A DNA stretch of 64,000 nt from Devosia faecipullorum (lineage in GTDB: Bacteria; Pseudomonadota; Alphaproteobacteria; Rhizobiales; Devosiaceae), in assembly GCF_015158295.1 (NCBI RefSeq), contig NZ_JACDXV010000002.1, forward strand, positions 1 to 64,000, read 5' to 3'. A program made the position numbers and the translations under genes. Numbering within the stretch: position 1 is the stretch's first letter; every line of letters begins with the position of its first letter. The notes under the pieces were generated by a model. It saw only the letters and a list, made by a program, of their open reading frames with translations. It did no database searches and had not been told where the DNA came from. Positions 1-7,472 of the stretch are shown here, one piece after another.

Positions 1-169
1 CGGAAAAACCCAGCTGGAAGTTCGAGACGGGTGCAGAACCCGTATTGGTCAGCTCGATCCCATAGCCAAGCGGCTCATGAGCGCTCGCAGGCGACCAGGT
101 GGTGACGAGGGAAAAAGACGGCATGGCAGAAAAGTCCGGTTCTAGCGTGAAGGAAGAAGGGAAGCGCAT
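1..169 (-). CDS. probable beta-N-acetylhexosaminidase (GH20-like), N-terminal fragment
   Basis: Only the first 56 codons lie in the window; the gene runs off the left edge. The start at 169 (MRFPSSFTLEPDF) opens the frame, and a second ATG at 124 is possible; neither has a strong ribosome binding site. The visible part reads like the immunoglobulin-like N-terminal domain of bacterial chitobiases, with a stretch LTNTGSAPVSNFQLGFS. The catalytic domain is outside the window, so the GH20 assignment rests on this short stretch and on the context: chitobiose-type transporter, CBP-like binding protein and ChiS-like kinase. It may instead be another secreted or cytoplasmic glycosidase. Confidence 0.45.
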   Translation of the reverse strand, partial: MRFPSSFTLEPDFSAMPSFSLVTTWSPASAHEPLGYGIELTNTGSAPVSNFQLGFS

Positions 170-189
170 GGGGCGCGTGGAGGTGTCGA

Positions 190-226
190 ATTTTCCGAAC
201 CGGCGGTAATCCTTTTACGGTCCGGT
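190..226. repeat. degenerate copy of the 'TTCCGAACCGG' intergenic repeat
   Basis: The stretch TTTTCCGAACCGG followed by a CCTTTTACGGTCCGG half resembles the intergenic elements at 10917, 22338, 38871 and 63862. It sits just beyond the stop codon of the RpiR gene. Confidence 0.4.
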
Positions 227-229
227 GCT

Positions 230-1045
230 TCAGCGCCGCGCCCGCTCGGCGCTGGCCAGCATGGCCAGGGCGGCGAGCACAGCGTGGAACGGGTAATTGC
301 GACTGGCGACCGGCAGGGGGCCATCGGCGTCGAGGCTACGAATGGCAATCCTGTGGGTCGCCACCGCCGCGAGCGGGGTTTTCGGCGGCGCGATGGCGAT
401 GGTCACATTGGAACGGAGCGTCGCGGCCTCGATGGCTTCAAACAGCGCCCCATCGGTGCCGGAGGTGGAAAAGGCAACGATCAACCAATCGGCGGGCCAG
501 TCACGGGCGCGTTGCTGCATCATGCGCCGGTCGACGCAGACGCTGACCGCAAAGCCGAGGCGATAAAAGCGGCTGGTGGCTTCCATGGCCAGGGTACCCG
601 AAGCCCCGGCGCTGCCCAGAAAGACGATATGGCGGCTTTCCGCCAGCAGCCGGGCCACCAGGGCGACGCTGTCGAAATCCAGCGCCTCGACGGCGATGGT
701 GATGGATTTCTGGATGGTGGAGGCCACGCCGCGCACCAGATCGGCCACGGCAGCTGGATCATCGAGGATCAGGGCGTCGCTTGTGGCGGGCGGCATCTGC
801 GCCAGCGCCAGCCTGAAGGACTGGAAACTGGCAAAGCCGAGCCGACGGCAGAACCGCGTCACCGTCGGCGGCGACACACCGGCGCGCCCGGCCAGCTCGG
901 TAATGGTCTGGGTGAGAGCGGCCTGCACGTCCTGGAGCACGATCTCGGCGACCGCGCGCTCGGAGCGCGACAGGGACGGCCCCGGCTCGGCAAGAAGGCC
1001 GCGCAGATCGGAATACGCCAATGTCGTCCCCCCTGTTTGTTGCAT
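230..1045 (-). CDS. MurR/RpiR family transcriptional regulator
   Basis: A 271-residue regulator with an N-terminal RpiR helix-turn-helix domain (about residues 20-90, with SERAVAEIVL and VSPPTVTRFCRRLGF) and a C-terminal SIS sugar-phosphate-binding domain (about 120-255, with FLGSAGASG and FSTSGTDG). The SIS domain of this family senses phosphosugars such as MurNAc-6-P or GlcNAc-6-P, which fits an amino-sugar locus. The start at ATG 1045 follows the upstream gene by 10 bp; a TTG a few codons later is an alternative. It is the next-to-last gene seen in a leftward operon with the transporter. It probably regulates sugar use, but target and ligand are inferred. Confidence 0.88.
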   Translation of the reverse strand: MQQTGGTTLAYSDLRGLLAEPGPSLSRSERAVAEIVLQDVQAALTQTITELAGRAGVSPPTVTRFCRRLGFASFQSFRLALAQMPPATSDALILDDPAAVADLVRGVASTIQKSITIAVEALDFDSVALVARLLAESRHIVFLGSAGASGTLAMEATSRFYRLGFAVSVCVDRRMMQQRARDWPADWLIVAFSTSGTDGALFEAIEAATLRSNVTIAIAPPKTPLAAVATHRIAIRSLDADGPLPVASRNYPFHAVLAALAMLASAERARR

Positions 1046-1055
1046 GTTCAAGGGC

Positions 1056-1910
1056 TCATGCCGGGGCCGGAGACGGGCATCGGAGCCGGTCGAGACGGCG
1101 CAGCCCGTCACCCGCCGCAAAAAGGGCGGCGAAGGACAGGCGCCAATCGTCGGAACTGGCCGGCAGCTGGTCCGGCAGCAAAGCGGCGACAAAGCCGGCG
1201 GGCAGGCATTCGAGACGGCGCAGGGCGCGGTCCATTTTCTTGTCGCCGCCGAAATAAAGGCCATTGAGCGCGAAAGCGGACTGGATGAGGCCGTTGCGAA
1301 CCTGATGATGGATCGATGCCAGGTAATAGGCATCGGCGCGGGCCAGGGCAGTTTCGAGATGCATATTGCCCTGCCAGAAATCCTGGGCGGCAAGGCCGGC
1401 GGCAAAGATTTTTTGCCGCAAGGGTTCGGGATAGACCGCGATCCGCTCCAGCAGGCGGAGAAAGTCCGGATCGGCACAGGAGAGGATGTCCATAGCCGCC
1501 AGATCGGCCAGCACCGTGCTCGGGTAAAAGCCGTTGGGGGTCCAGAGCCGGTCCTGTCGTTCAAAGCCGCCCTGGAGGGTCGCCTCCACTATGGCGCGCG
1601 TCGCGCCGCTATCGCGGAACCATATCTCCACGGGCACGCCGTCGAGGGTGAAATCGATCCCCGCTTCGCCCGATCCCGACCAGGTCTTGAGACCGGAAAG
1701 ATCGGGCAGCAGCGAAACCAGCGCCTCGCGCAATGACTGGATCGGCGGCAGATCAGAGCAAAAAACGTAAAAATCGAGATCGGAAAGGGCGTCAGCCTCG
1801 CCCTTGGCATGTGCGCCACCCAGGCCGATGATTGCGTCCCGGACCGGCAGCGCCGCGAAAGCTGCGCCGAGGCGTCGGACCAGGCCCATGGGTGCCGCGA
1901 TTGCCTTCAT
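1056..1910 (-). CDS. nucleotidyltransferase-fold protein (DUF4037-like)
   Basis: A 284-residue protein opening with a nucleotidyltransferase core: GLGGAHAKGEADALSDLDF carries the GG...S and D-x-D features of the Pol-beta superfamily at about residues 25-45. The rest is a helical region like DUF4037 proteins. The ATG overlaps the stop of the upstream ABC ATPase by four bases (ATGA), so it is translationally coupled to the transporter. Some members of the fold modify aminoglycosides or sugars, but no substrate can be read from this sequence. Coupling to a sugar transporter hints at a role with the imported compound, which is inference. Confidence 0.7.
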   Translation of the reverse strand: MKAIAAPMGLVRRLGAAFAALPVRDAIIGLGGAHAKGEADALSDLDFYVFCSDLPPIQSLREALVSLLPDLSGLKTWSGSGEAGIDFTLDGVPVEIWFRDSGATRAIVEATLQGGFERQDRLWTPNGFYPSTVLADLAAMDILSCADPDFLRLLERIAVYPEPLRQKIFAAGLAAQDFWQGNMHLETALARADAYYLASIHHQVRNGLIQSAFALNGLYFGGDKKMDRALRRLECLPAGFVAALLPDQLPASSDDWRLSFAALFAAGDGLRRLDRLRCPSPAPA

Positions 1911-2839
1911 GGCCCGGCAATGGCCTGGCGGACGAAATGGCCCGGCTCCACTTCGGCGATAAGAGGCGCCGGCTGGCGGGCAAGCGCGCGGACAGCATCG
2001 GCCGCATGGGAAAAGGCCCGGCTGCGGTCGCCGGTGAGCTTTACCGCCGGATCGGGCACCGCCGAGAGCAGGAGGCGCGTATAGGGGTGCTGAGGATTGG
2101 CGATCACCCGGTCGGGGCGGCCCCATTCCACGATCTGGCCCGCATACATGATGGCGATCTGGTCGGCGATGAATTGCGCCGTGGCAATGTCATGGGTGAT
2201 GTAGAGAAAGGCGATGGACCGCGTTTCCTTCATGCGGCGCATGAGATCAAGCACCGAGCGGCGAATGGACACGTCGAGCATGGACGTGGGCTCATCGGCG
2301 ATGATCAGCTCGGCCCCCACGGCCAGGGCGCGCGCCAGATTGACGCGCTGGCGCTGACCCCCGGAGAGCTCATGGGGATATTTGTGCAGCGTCACCGCCG
2401 GGTCGAGTTCCACATCGGCCAGGATGCCGGCCAGGGCCGAAGCCAGCGCCGCGCCATGCAGGTTCCTGTGCAGCATCAGGGGCCGCTCGAGATGGTGCTG
2501 GATGGTATGGGCGGGATTGAGCGCGGAGAAGGGATCCTGGAACACCATCTGCACGCTGCGCAGATAATCGAGCCTTTCGGCGCGCGAACGCAGCAGGGCA
2601 ATGTCCTTGCCCTTGAAACTGATCCGGCCCGAGCTCAGCGGAAACAGCCGGGTCACGGCGCGGCCGAGCGTCGATTTGCCGGAGCCGCTCTCCCCCACCA
2701 CGGCCAGCGCCTTGCCGGCCTCAAGGCCGATCGTGATGTCGCTGAGCGCCACCACCTCGTGGGAGGCTCCGAACATCGGGCGGACATGGAAGGACTTGCT
2801 GGCGCCCTCGATGCTGAGAAGTTCGCTTGACGTGCTCAT
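1907..2839 (-). CDS. ABC transporter ATP-binding protein (OppF/DppF-type)
   Basis: A 310-residue ATPase energising import through the two permeases encoded at 3643-5532. It has a Walker A GESGSGKST at residues 49-57, a Q-loop in MVFQDPFSALNP, the signature LSGGQRQRVNLARAL, Walker B LIIADEPTSMLD and an H-loop YITHDI. The tail keeps the HPQHPYTRLLLSAVPDP segment typical of the peptide/opine (PepT) family. It lies three bases downstream of the sister ATPase gene and overlaps the nucleotidyltransferase gene by four bases. The substrate is predicted from the binding protein to be chito- or another oligosaccharide rather than peptide. Confidence 0.92.
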   Translation of the reverse strand: MSTSSELLSIEGASKSFHVRPMFGASHEVVALSDITIGLEAGKALAVVGESGSGKSTLGRAVTRLFPLSSGRISFKGKDIALLRSRAERLDYLRSVQMVFQDPFSALNPAHTIQHHLERPLMLHRNLHGAALASALAGILADVELDPAVTLHKYPHELSGGQRQRVNLARALAVGAELIIADEPTSMLDVSIRRSVLDLMRRMKETRSIAFLYITHDIATAQFIADQIAIMYAGQIVEWGRPDRVIANPQHPYTRLLLSAVPDPAVKLTGDRSRAFSHAADAVRALARQPAPLIAEVEPGHFVRQAIAGP

Positions 2840-2842
2840 GGC

Positions 2843-3646
2843 CTAGCTCCGCGCCAGCAGCGGCATGGAGGCCCATAGCCGCTTGGTATAATCGTGTTGG
2901 GGATGGGCGATCAGCTCGGCCGAGGGCGCCACTTCCACCAGCCGGCCTTCCAGCATGATGGCGATGCGGTCGGCAAACTGGCCCATCAGCGCCAGGTCAT
3001 GGGTGATGAACAGGATGGCGAAGCCGAATTTTTCCTTGAGCGCCACGATCTCCTCGAGGATTTCGCGCTGCACCACCACGTCGAGGGCGGTGGTCGGCTC
3101 GTCCATGATGATGAGCTTGGGATCGAGCACCAGGGCGATGGCCAGCACGACGCGCTGGCGCATGCCGCCCGACAACTGGTGCGGATAATCGTCGAGCCGG
3201 CTGGGCGAGATGCCGATCATGGTCAGCAATTGCTCGGCCCGCTCGCGCGCCTGCTGCCGGGTCTTGCCGGTATGCTGCATGATGACGTCGCGGAATTGCT
3301 CGAAAATGGTCAGCACCGGATTGAGCGAATTCATGGCGCTCTGAAACACCATGGAGACGCTCGACCAGCGCCATTGGCGCAGGCGCTGTTCGGGCATGGC
3401 CAGGACGTCCTCGCCATCGATGACGATGCTGCCCTCCGAAATGATGGCCGGCGGGCGGTGCAGGCGCATCAGCGCCAGGGCGATGGTGCTCTTGCCCGAG
3501 CCCGATTCCCCGGCAAGGCCCAGCACTTCGCCGCGCCCGATGCTGAAATCGACGCCCTTGACGGCGGTGAACAGACCCTTGGCGGTGAGAAAATCGACCT
3601 TGAGGCCGCGCACCTCGACCAATGGCTTGGCGGAAGAAGAGGTCAT
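2843..3646 (-). CDS. ABC transporter ATP-binding protein (OppD/DppD-type, short)
   Basis: A 267-residue ATPase with Walker A GESGSGKST (46-54), signature LSGGMRQRVVLAIAL, Walker B LIIMDEPTTALD and switch His in FITHDLALMGQ. The start MTSSSAKPLVEV at 3646 overlaps the upstream permease stop by four bases; the open frame continues further upstream only as an artefact of high GC. It is shorter than usual OppD proteins (about 320 residues) and ends soon after HPQHDYTKRLW, so it lacks the cysteine-bearing C-terminal domain of peptide transporters. It should form a heterodimer with the neighbouring ATPase. Confidence 0.92.
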   Translation of the reverse strand: MTSSSAKPLVEVRGLKVDFLTAKGLFTAVKGVDFSIGRGEVLGLAGESGSGKSTIALALMRLHRPPAIISEGSIVIDGEDVLAMPEQRLRQWRWSSVSMVFQSAMNSLNPVLTIFEQFRDVIMQHTGKTRQQARERAEQLLTMIGISPSRLDDYPHQLSGGMRQRVVLAIALVLDPKLIIMDEPTTALDVVVQREILEEIVALKEKFGFAILFITHDLALMGQFADRIAIMLEGRLVEVAPSAELIAHPQHDYTKRLWASMPLLARS

Positions 3647-4551
3647 GGATTGGTCTCCGCCAGCCGCTGCTGGTCGAGTTTTTTCTGCGCGCGCACGGCG
3701 GCGGCCACCGTGCCCAGGGTGCGCAGGCGGGGATTGGAAATCTCGTCGACGCCGAAATTGAGCAGGGACAGGCCCACCCCGATCCCGGCCACGGCCAGAG
3801 CCGGCACCAGCACTTCCCACCAGGCGCCGATGGCGATCGCCGAGGTATTCTGGGCGTGATAGAGCATGGTGCCCCAGGACACCGACATCGGATTGCCCAG
3901 GCCGAGGAATTCCAGCGTCGCCTGGGTGATGATCGTATAGGTCACCGAGCCGATGAAATTGAAGCCGATGATCGAGAGCAGGTTGGGCAGAAGCTCGACG
4001 AAGATCATGCGGATCGGGCGCTCCCCGATCAGTTCGGAGGCAAGGATATATTCGCGATTGCGCAGGGTGAGGGTCTGCGCGCGGGTGACGCGCGCGCCCC
4101 AGGCCCAGGAGGTCATGCCGATGATGATGGCGATGACGGCCGGGCTGGTCTGGCCCATGAAGGCGGCGATGACCAGCAGCAGCGGCAATTGCGGGATCAC
4201 CAGCACCACATTGGTGAAGAAGGTGATGACTTCGTCGATCCAGCCGCCGAAATAGCCGGCGGCGATGCCGAGGCAGGTGCCGATCAAGACGATGATGATG
4301 CCGGCAAAGAACCCCACGGCCAGCGAGGTGCGGGTGCCATAGATCACCTGGGCGAAGACGTCGCGGCCCATCCTGGTGGTGCCGAACCATTCATCCGGGC
4401 TCGGCGGCTGATGCGGGCGGCCGACGCGCTGCATCGGGTCCAGATTGAGCAGCATGGGACCGAAGACGGCCACGGCGACATAGAGCAGCACGATGACAAG
4501 CCCGATGAGGGCCTTGCGATTGCGCAAGAAGACTTTGAGGGTTCCGAGCAT
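3643..4551 (-). CDS. ABC transporter permease (OppC/DppC-type)
   Basis: A 302-residue inner-membrane permease. It has an N-terminal membrane segment (about residues 14-35, ALIGLVIVLLYVAVAVFGPM), the conserved WFGTTRMGRDVFAQVIYGTRTSL entry region shortened here to its key WFGT and GRDV elements, and several further membrane spans in the BPD_transp_1 domain. It lies three bases downstream of its partner permease and overlaps the downstream ATPase gene by four bases. The position in the family (PepT) covers di- and oligopeptides and also chitobiose and cellobiose transporters; the context favours an oligosaccharide. Confidence 0.92.
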   Translation of the reverse strand: MLGTLKVFLRNRKALIGLVIVLLYVAVAVFGPMLLNLDPMQRVGRPHQPPSPDEWFGTTRMGRDVFAQVIYGTRTSLAVGFFAGIIIVLIGTCLGIAAGYFGGWIDEVITFFTNVVLVIPQLPLLLVIAAFMGQTSPAVIAIIIGMTSWAWGARVTRAQTLTLRNREYILASELIGERPIRMIFVELLPNLLSIIGFNFIGSVTYTIITQATLEFLGLGNPMSVSWGTMLYHAQNTSAIAIGAWWEVLVPALAVAGIGVGLSLLNFGVDEISNPRLRTLGTVAAAVRAQKKLDQQRLAETNP

Positions 4552-4554
4552 GGA

Positions 4555-5532
4555 TCAGGCCTTTCGCAGGCGAGGATCGAGGAACACATAGAGCAGATCC
4601 ACCGCCAGGTTCGCGAGCAGGGTCGCGAAGGTCATGATCAGCAGCTGTCCCTGGATGAGGGGATAATCGCGGGTGACGATGCCCAGATAGAGCGTCTGGC
4701 CGAGGCCGGGATAGTTGAACACCACTTCAGTGACGAGCGAGCCGCCCAGAATGGCGCCCAGGGTCAGGCCGAGCGAGGTGACGGAGGGCAGAAGCGCATT
4801 GCGCGCGGCATAGTTGAACTGCACCCGCCGGTCGGTCAGGCCCTTGGCCAGGCCCATGGTGACGTGGTCCTCGCCCAATTGGCCGATCATGTTGTTGCGC
4901 ATGGTGACGAGATAGCCGCCGACAAAGACGATCATCAGCGAGAAGATCGGCATGAGGCCATGCACGAAGACGCTGCTGATATAGGTCCAGGTCCAGCCCG
5001 GATCGAGCGAGGGATTGAAGGCATAGCCGGTGGGCAGCCAGCGCAAGGCCACGCCGAAGATGAACAGCGCGGTCAGCGCGATCACCACGGCCGGCGTCGC
5101 CTGCAAGGCCAGCGACAGCGGGGTGGCGACGGCGTCGAGCAGGCCGCCGCGGCGCCATGCGGCATAGGTGCCGACGATCGAGCCGATGCAGAAGGCGAGG
5201 AGGGTGGCGGTACCAGCGAGCAGCAGGGTCCAGGGAAAGGCATAGGCCAAAACCTGATTCACCTTCTGGGGATAAAAGCGGATGGAATAGCCCAGATCGC
5301 CGGTGAACACCGATTTCATATAGTCGAAAAACTGCAGATGCAGCGGGCCGGAGGCGAAGCCGAAGGTCTCGATCAATGCCTGGCGCGCCTCGGCGGGCAG
5401 GGTGGTCGCCTGCTGGGCAAACAGCACGTCGATCGGATTGCCCGGCATCAGGCGGGGCAGGATGAAATTGATCGTGGCGGCAACAAGGAATGCCACGAGA
5501 TAAAAGGCGACACGGCGAATGATGAAGCTCAT
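4555..5532 (-). CDS. ABC transporter permease (OppB/DppB-type)
   Basis: A 325-residue inner-membrane permease starting MSFIIRRVAFYLVAFLVA, with the expected first membrane helix at about residues 9-28, a long periplasmic loop carrying PRLMPGNPIDVLF, and the five-helix transport domain from about residue 95. It is typical in length for DppB proteins. It pairs with the DppC-type permease encoded downstream. It follows the binding-protein gene after a 69-bp gap containing a strong hairpin, which may lower its expression relative to the binding protein. Confidence 0.92.
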   Translation of the reverse strand: MSFIIRRVAFYLVAFLVAATINFILPRLMPGNPIDVLFAQQATTLPAEARQALIETFGFASGPLHLQFFDYMKSVFTGDLGYSIRFYPQKVNQVLAYAFPWTLLLAGTATLLAFCIGSIVGTYAAWRRGGLLDAVATPLSLALQATPAVVIALTALFIFGVALRWLPTGYAFNPSLDPGWTWTYISSVFVHGLMPIFSLMIVFVGGYLVTMRNNMIGQLGEDHVTMGLAKGLTDRRVQFNYAARNALLPSVTSLGLTLGAILGGSLVTEVVFNYPGLGQTLYLGIVTRDYPLIQGQLLIMTFATLLANLAVDLLYVFLDPRLRKA

Positions 5533-5557
5533 CCCACTCCCTCCCAGAAAAACGAGA

Positions 5558-5589
5558 GGGGCGGCGCGATCGGAAGACCGCGCCGCCCC
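5558..5589 (-). other. intercistronic stem-loop between binding protein and permease genes
   Basis: Two perfect 11-base arms (5558-5568 and 5579-5589, GC-rich) enclose a 10-base loop. On the transcribed strand the hairpin is followed by CTCTCGTTTTT, a weak U tract, so it could act as a partial terminator or as a 3' protector of the binding-protein mRNA. Such elements commonly give a binding protein higher expression than its membrane partners; the role here is inferred. Confidence 0.6.
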
Positions 5590-5601
5590 ATTAGCGGTGG
5601 A

Positions 5602-7263
5602 TCATTCCACCGGGGAGAGGGCCAGCAGGTGCAGGAGGCGTTCCGGCACGCCGGCATAGACGACCGGGCGGGCTTCAGGATTGTCGGCATTGAAGAAGCC
5701 GGTGAAGCGGGACGTGTTGTATTCGTACCAGAGCGGGTTGTTGAACACGTTGATCAGGGGCATGTCGGCCGCGATCAGAGCGAGGATTTCGCTCATCGCT
5801 GCGCGCTGTGCCGCTTCGTCGGTGGTCGCGTTGAAATTATCCAGCGCGGCATCGAGCGCGGCATTCTCATAGCGGGCAGAAGCGAAGCGGTTCTGGCCGA
5901 TATGGCGGGAATGCAGCGACAGGTCGAGGAAGAAATGCGGGCTGACGCCGGTGGTGACCGAGTTGATCGCCGCCTTGTAATTGCCCGACATCAGCGCATC
6001 GGTCCAGGCCGGGCTTTCCGGTGTCGCCATGCTGGCATTGATGCCGATCTCGGAGAGACCTTCAACGGCCAGCTGCACGGTGTTGACCCAGTCGGTCCAG
6101 CCATTGGGCACGATGATGTCGAAGGCGATCGCCGCGCCGCTCGGGCTTTCGACGAAACCGTCGCCATCGGTGTCGGCATAGCCGGCCTCCGCCAGCAGGG
6201 CCTTGGCAGCGTCGATGTCGAACTGGGCGAACTGGCCGAATTCGGCCTCGGCTTCGGCATTGTTCCACACGTCATAGGCCTGACCCAGGCCCGAAGCATA
6301 TTCGTTGGCGGTGGGATAGCCGTAGCCGGCAATGTCCACCATGGCCTGACGGTCCATAGCCATGGAGAAGGCGCGGCGGAAATCGACGTCGTTGAAGGCT
6401 TCGTTGAGGCCGGGATCCTCGCTCGCCATGTTCAGCGAGAAATAGACCGGCGAACCGGCGGGGAACCAATAGCCGCGATGGTCCGGATCACCGGCGAGAT
6501 AGGTGCGCTCGATGTCGGGAATGAACGAGCCGAACCAATCCAGTTCGCCGTTCGAGGCCATGGTGAGAACCTGGTCGTTATTGGAGACCTGCGGCATGCG
6601 CATGCAGTCCACTTCCAGTTCCGCGGCGTCCCAATATTTGGGATTGCGGCACTGGATATATTCCTGCGGCGTGAAGCGGCGGATTTCGGTCAGCGGACCG
6701 GAGCCGACCGGATTGGGATTGGTGAAGGTCACCGGATCCTCGACGCCTTCCCAGACATGCTTGGGAACCACATAGGTCTGCACGATCTGGTAGATGAGGC
6801 CGGCATTGACCTCCTTGTACTTGAAGCGGACCTGGCTGTCGTCGATGGCCTCGACGCTTTCCAGACCCGGCCAGACGGCGCGCAGGTCGAGCGCCGGATG
6901 CTCCTTGACCATGTTGAAGGTGAAGGCCACGTCCTGGGCGGTCAGCGGCGTGCCATCGGACCAGGTGACGCCGGGGCGCATGACGAAGGTCAGCTCGAGC
7001 TGATCGTCCGAATAGGAATATTCGCTTGCCAGCCGGTAACTGGCCTCGCCGCCCTTGAGCGCGTTGAAGATGACCAGCGGCTCATAAAGGAAATCCTGAA
7101 CCGTGGGCAGCACGGTCGTGGCGTTCATCGGATTGTAGTTTTCGACCCAGGCGGTCAGCTGCTGCGGCACCGCAGTCAGCACCGCCTCCTGATCCTGGGC
7201 TACGACACCCGACAGGGTGCTCGCGCTGGCCAGCAGCACAAGGGCAGTCTTTTTCAAGCTCAT
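5602..7263 (-). CDS. chitin-oligosaccharide-binding-protein-like solute-binding protein (SBP family 5)
   Basis: A 553-residue exported binding protein. The start at 7263 is supported by a GGGAGGA ribosome site; the signal peptide is MSLKKTALVLLASASTLSGVVA. The mature part is an SBP_bac_5 fold. Several stretches match what I recall of the Vibrio cholerae chitin-oligosaccharide-binding protein CBP: FLYEPLVIFNALKGG, NPVGSGPLTEI, YIQCRNPKYWDAAELEVDC (with the two cysteines), and the C-terminal YNTSRFTGFFN and GVPERLLHLL. CBP both delivers sugar to the transporter and holds the sensor ChiS inactive when no chitin is present. The divergent neighbour here is a ChiS-like kinase, so the same pairing is likely. 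Cellobiose-type ligands remain possible. Confidence 0.85.
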   Translation of the reverse strand: MSLKKTALVLLASASTLSGVVAQDQEAVLTAVPQQLTAWVENYNPMNATTVLPTVQDFLYEPLVIFNALKGGEASYRLASEYSYSDDQLELTFVMRPGVTWSDGTPLTAQDVAFTFNMVKEHPALDLRAVWPGLESVEAIDDSQVRFKYKEVNAGLIYQIVQTYVVPKHVWEGVEDPVTFTNPNPVGSGPLTEIRRFTPQEYIQCRNPKYWDAAELEVDCMRMPQVSNNDQVLTMASNGELDWFGSFIPDIERTYLAGDPDHRGYWFPAGSPVYFSLNMASEDPGLNEAFNDVDFRRAFSMAMDRQAMVDIAGYGYPTANEYASGLGQAYDVWNNAEAEAEFGQFAQFDIDAAKALLAEAGYADTDGDGFVESPSGAAIAFDIIVPNGWTDWVNTVQLAVEGLSEIGINASMATPESPAWTDALMSGNYKAAINSVTTGVSPHFFLDLSLHSRHIGQNRFASARYENAALDAALDNFNATTDEAAQRAAMSEILALIAADMPLINVFNNPLWYEYNTSRFTGFFNADNPEARPVVYAGVPERLLHLLALSPVE

Positions 7264-7472
7264 TCGGCTTCCTCCCGATTGTTCCTCCGCACGGGCCACA
7301 AAGACCGCGTGCATCGCACGAGTTGCGATTGGTATGTAATTGGCACTAGAATACGAGTGGAGTCAGGACGGCAAAACCGTCAAATTCGCCAGTAAAACCG
7401 TAAAAAGCCGACCAATTCGGGGTCAGGTGGTATCATATTGGCATCGCCGCCACATGGCGGGAGGAGGGGGAT
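7264..7472. promoter_or_regulatory. divergent control region of binding protein and ChiS-like kinase genes
   Basis: This 209-bp region separates the transporter operon (leftward) from the kinase gene (rightward). It holds two direct 16-base repeats of the form TGGTATnnnATTGGCA, at 7330-7345 and 7428-7443, matching at 13 of 16 positions. Between them are two copies of AAAACCGT at 7373-7380 and 7394-7401, 21 bp apart, about two helical turns. These are candidate operators for the ChiS-like protein or the RpiR regulator. A strong ribosome site (GGGAGGAGGGGG) precedes the kinase start. Confidence 0.6.

Noticed and set aside
3622..7395. A very long open frame on the plus strand opposite the transporter and binding protein genes
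   Set aside because: It runs antisense to clearly recognisable ABC genes, is rich in Gly, His, Asp and Gln as expected of an antisense shadow in GC-rich DNA, and matches no family.
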